Shown here: in pieces, positions 23,154-23,592 of the stretch
How positions within the stretch are numbered: position 1 is the stretch's first letter
How the letters are laid out: every line of letters begins with the position of its first letter
IMG/VR virus record: IMGVR_UViG_3300044701_000970
Coordinates: 1-23,592 of that record
Length of the DNA: 23,592 bases
DNA from: a virus
Direction: 5' to 3' (one strand)
Made by a program: the position numbers and the translations under genes
Notes under the pieces: model-generated
The model's database searches: none
Seen by the model: only the letters and a program-made list of their open reading frames with translations
Told to the model about the DNA's origin: nothing

Positions 23154-23536
23154 ACAAGGTCAATCAGTACAGGAGGTTGATAATTAGGCCCTTTCATGAC
23201 CTTTCCTTGCTCGTTCTTCAGTGGCTTTCCATCTACCAGCTTTGACATGTTGCTGCGATGTACTCGCGCCATAGCTTCGTCGAGCTCCCAGTCGGCAGCG
23301 GCAGCAAACTGGAAGCAAACGTAACCAAGGTCCGCAAGTTCTTTAAGCGCATGTTCTCTAGACCTAAGATTCTGGAGATCACTAATAGCCTCTTTGTAGG
23401 CCTCGACAAACTCTTCAAACTCTTCTTGGATTAACTGTAGCTGTAGGCCCAGAACCTCCGGTGCAAATCCGCCAATCGGCTGGTCATTCGCTATTCGGAA
23501 CTGAAGGGCTTGGCCTTGTAGATCTGGTGCAGGCAT
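23150..23536 (-). CDS. MazG-like NTP pyrophosphohydrolase
   Basis: The 128-residue all-helical protein carries the MazG/dUTPase-superfamily metal motif: E38-E39-x-x-E42 in QEEFEEF and E66-x-x-D69 in KELADLG, about 24 residues apart. The C-terminal stretch NMSKLVDGKPLKNEQGKVMK (96-115), then GPNYQPP, is typical of the phage MazG-like/HisE-like small pyrophosphohydrolases, where Lys and Asn contact the nucleotide. The expected reaction is NTP or dNTP to NMP plus pyrophosphate. In this cassette it may cleave dUTP or dCTP to feed ThyX, or clean modified nucleotides. The exact substrate cannot be read from sequence. The ATG follows the upstream stop by 2 bp and its end overlaps thyX. Confidence 0.88.
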   Translation of the reverse strand: MPAPDLQGQALQFRIANDQPIGGFAPEVLGLQLQLIQEEFEEFVEAYKEAISDLQNLRSREHALKELADLGYVCFQFAAAADWELDEAMARVHRSNMSKLVDGKPLKNEQGKVMKGPNYQPPVLIDLV

Positions 23537-23538
23537 GT

Positions 23539-23592
23539 TTAGCGGTTTCTTGATTTAGATACAAGCTGGATCTTCTTATCGATATAGGCCTT
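23539..23592 (-). CDS. C-terminal end of an upstream gene (partial)
   Basis: A frame open from the window edge encodes 17 residues, KAYIDKKIQLVSKSRNR, and stops with TAA two bases before the MazG-like ATG. The spacing and basic C-terminus fit the tail of another tightly packed phage gene, presumably for replication or nucleotide metabolism. The fragment is too short to identify. Confidence 0.5.
   Translation of the reverse strand, partial: KAYIDKKIQLVSKSRNR

Noticed and set aside
1-23592. CRISPR arrays, insertion sequences, integrase genes
   Set aside because: No direct-repeat/spacer pattern, transposase or recombinase motif was seen on either strand.

Overview
The window is part of the genome of a T7-like podovirus (Autographiviridae type), most likely a cyanophage infecting marine or related Synechococcus/Prochlorococcus-type picocyanobacteria. 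The evidence is the T7 order of late genes (portal, scaffold, capsid, tail tubes A and B, gp13/gp14/gp15/gp16-like internal virion proteins, gp17-like fibre), combined with a full-length class II ribonucleotide reductase, a ThyX thymidylate synthase and a MazG-like pyrophosphohydrolase immediately upstream. That nucleotide cassette is typical of cyanobacterial podoviruses. Most starts lack a strong Shine-Dalgarno sequence, which would suit a cyanobacterial host. No photosynthesis gene, RNA polymerase, DNA polymerase or terminase lies in the window, so the host assignment is inference.

Every supported gene is on the minus strand, so biologically the window reads from high to low coordinates. 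(1) 23592-20161 is nucleotide metabolism: the tail of an unidentified gene, a MazG-like NTP pyrophosphohydrolase, ThyX, a small unknown ORF and a B12-dependent RNR. These enzymes convert host ribonucleotides to dNTPs and make dTMP for phage replication. (2) 20164-18824 holds three small genes: one helical unknown and two low-complexity basic-tailed proteins that may be T7 gp6.7/gp7.3-like virion proteins. (3) 18818-14816 is the head: portal, a 75-residue protein whose gene overlaps the portal gene by about 100 bp, an acidic scaffold and the major capsid protein. The 265-bp scaffold-capsid spacer is the only long non-coding stretch and is rich in inverted repeats, including a tRNA-like fold. 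A strong intrinsic terminator follows the capsid gene, matching the place of T7 T-phi. (4) 14751-11284 is the tail tube (gp11- and gp12-like) and a small gp13-like protein with a probable GNAT-type fold. (5) 11299-2213 encodes the ejection proteins: gp14-like, an 880-residue gp15-like protein with a C-terminal lysozyme-type domain, and a 1812-residue gp16-like protein carrying an M23-like domain that lacks three of the canonical metal/catalytic residues. (6) 2207-1 is the host-contact module: a short T7-type fibre with a ten-heptad coiled coil, a LamG/concanavalin-like protein of lower GC, and a partial fibre-like gene running off the edge.

Genes are packed with start/stop overlaps of 1-101 bp, suggesting translational coupling throughout. 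The points most worth a second look are the structured RNA in the capsid leader, the movement of the wall-degrading domain from gp16 to gp15, the non-canonical M23 domain, and the overlapping 75-residue gene between portal and scaffold.
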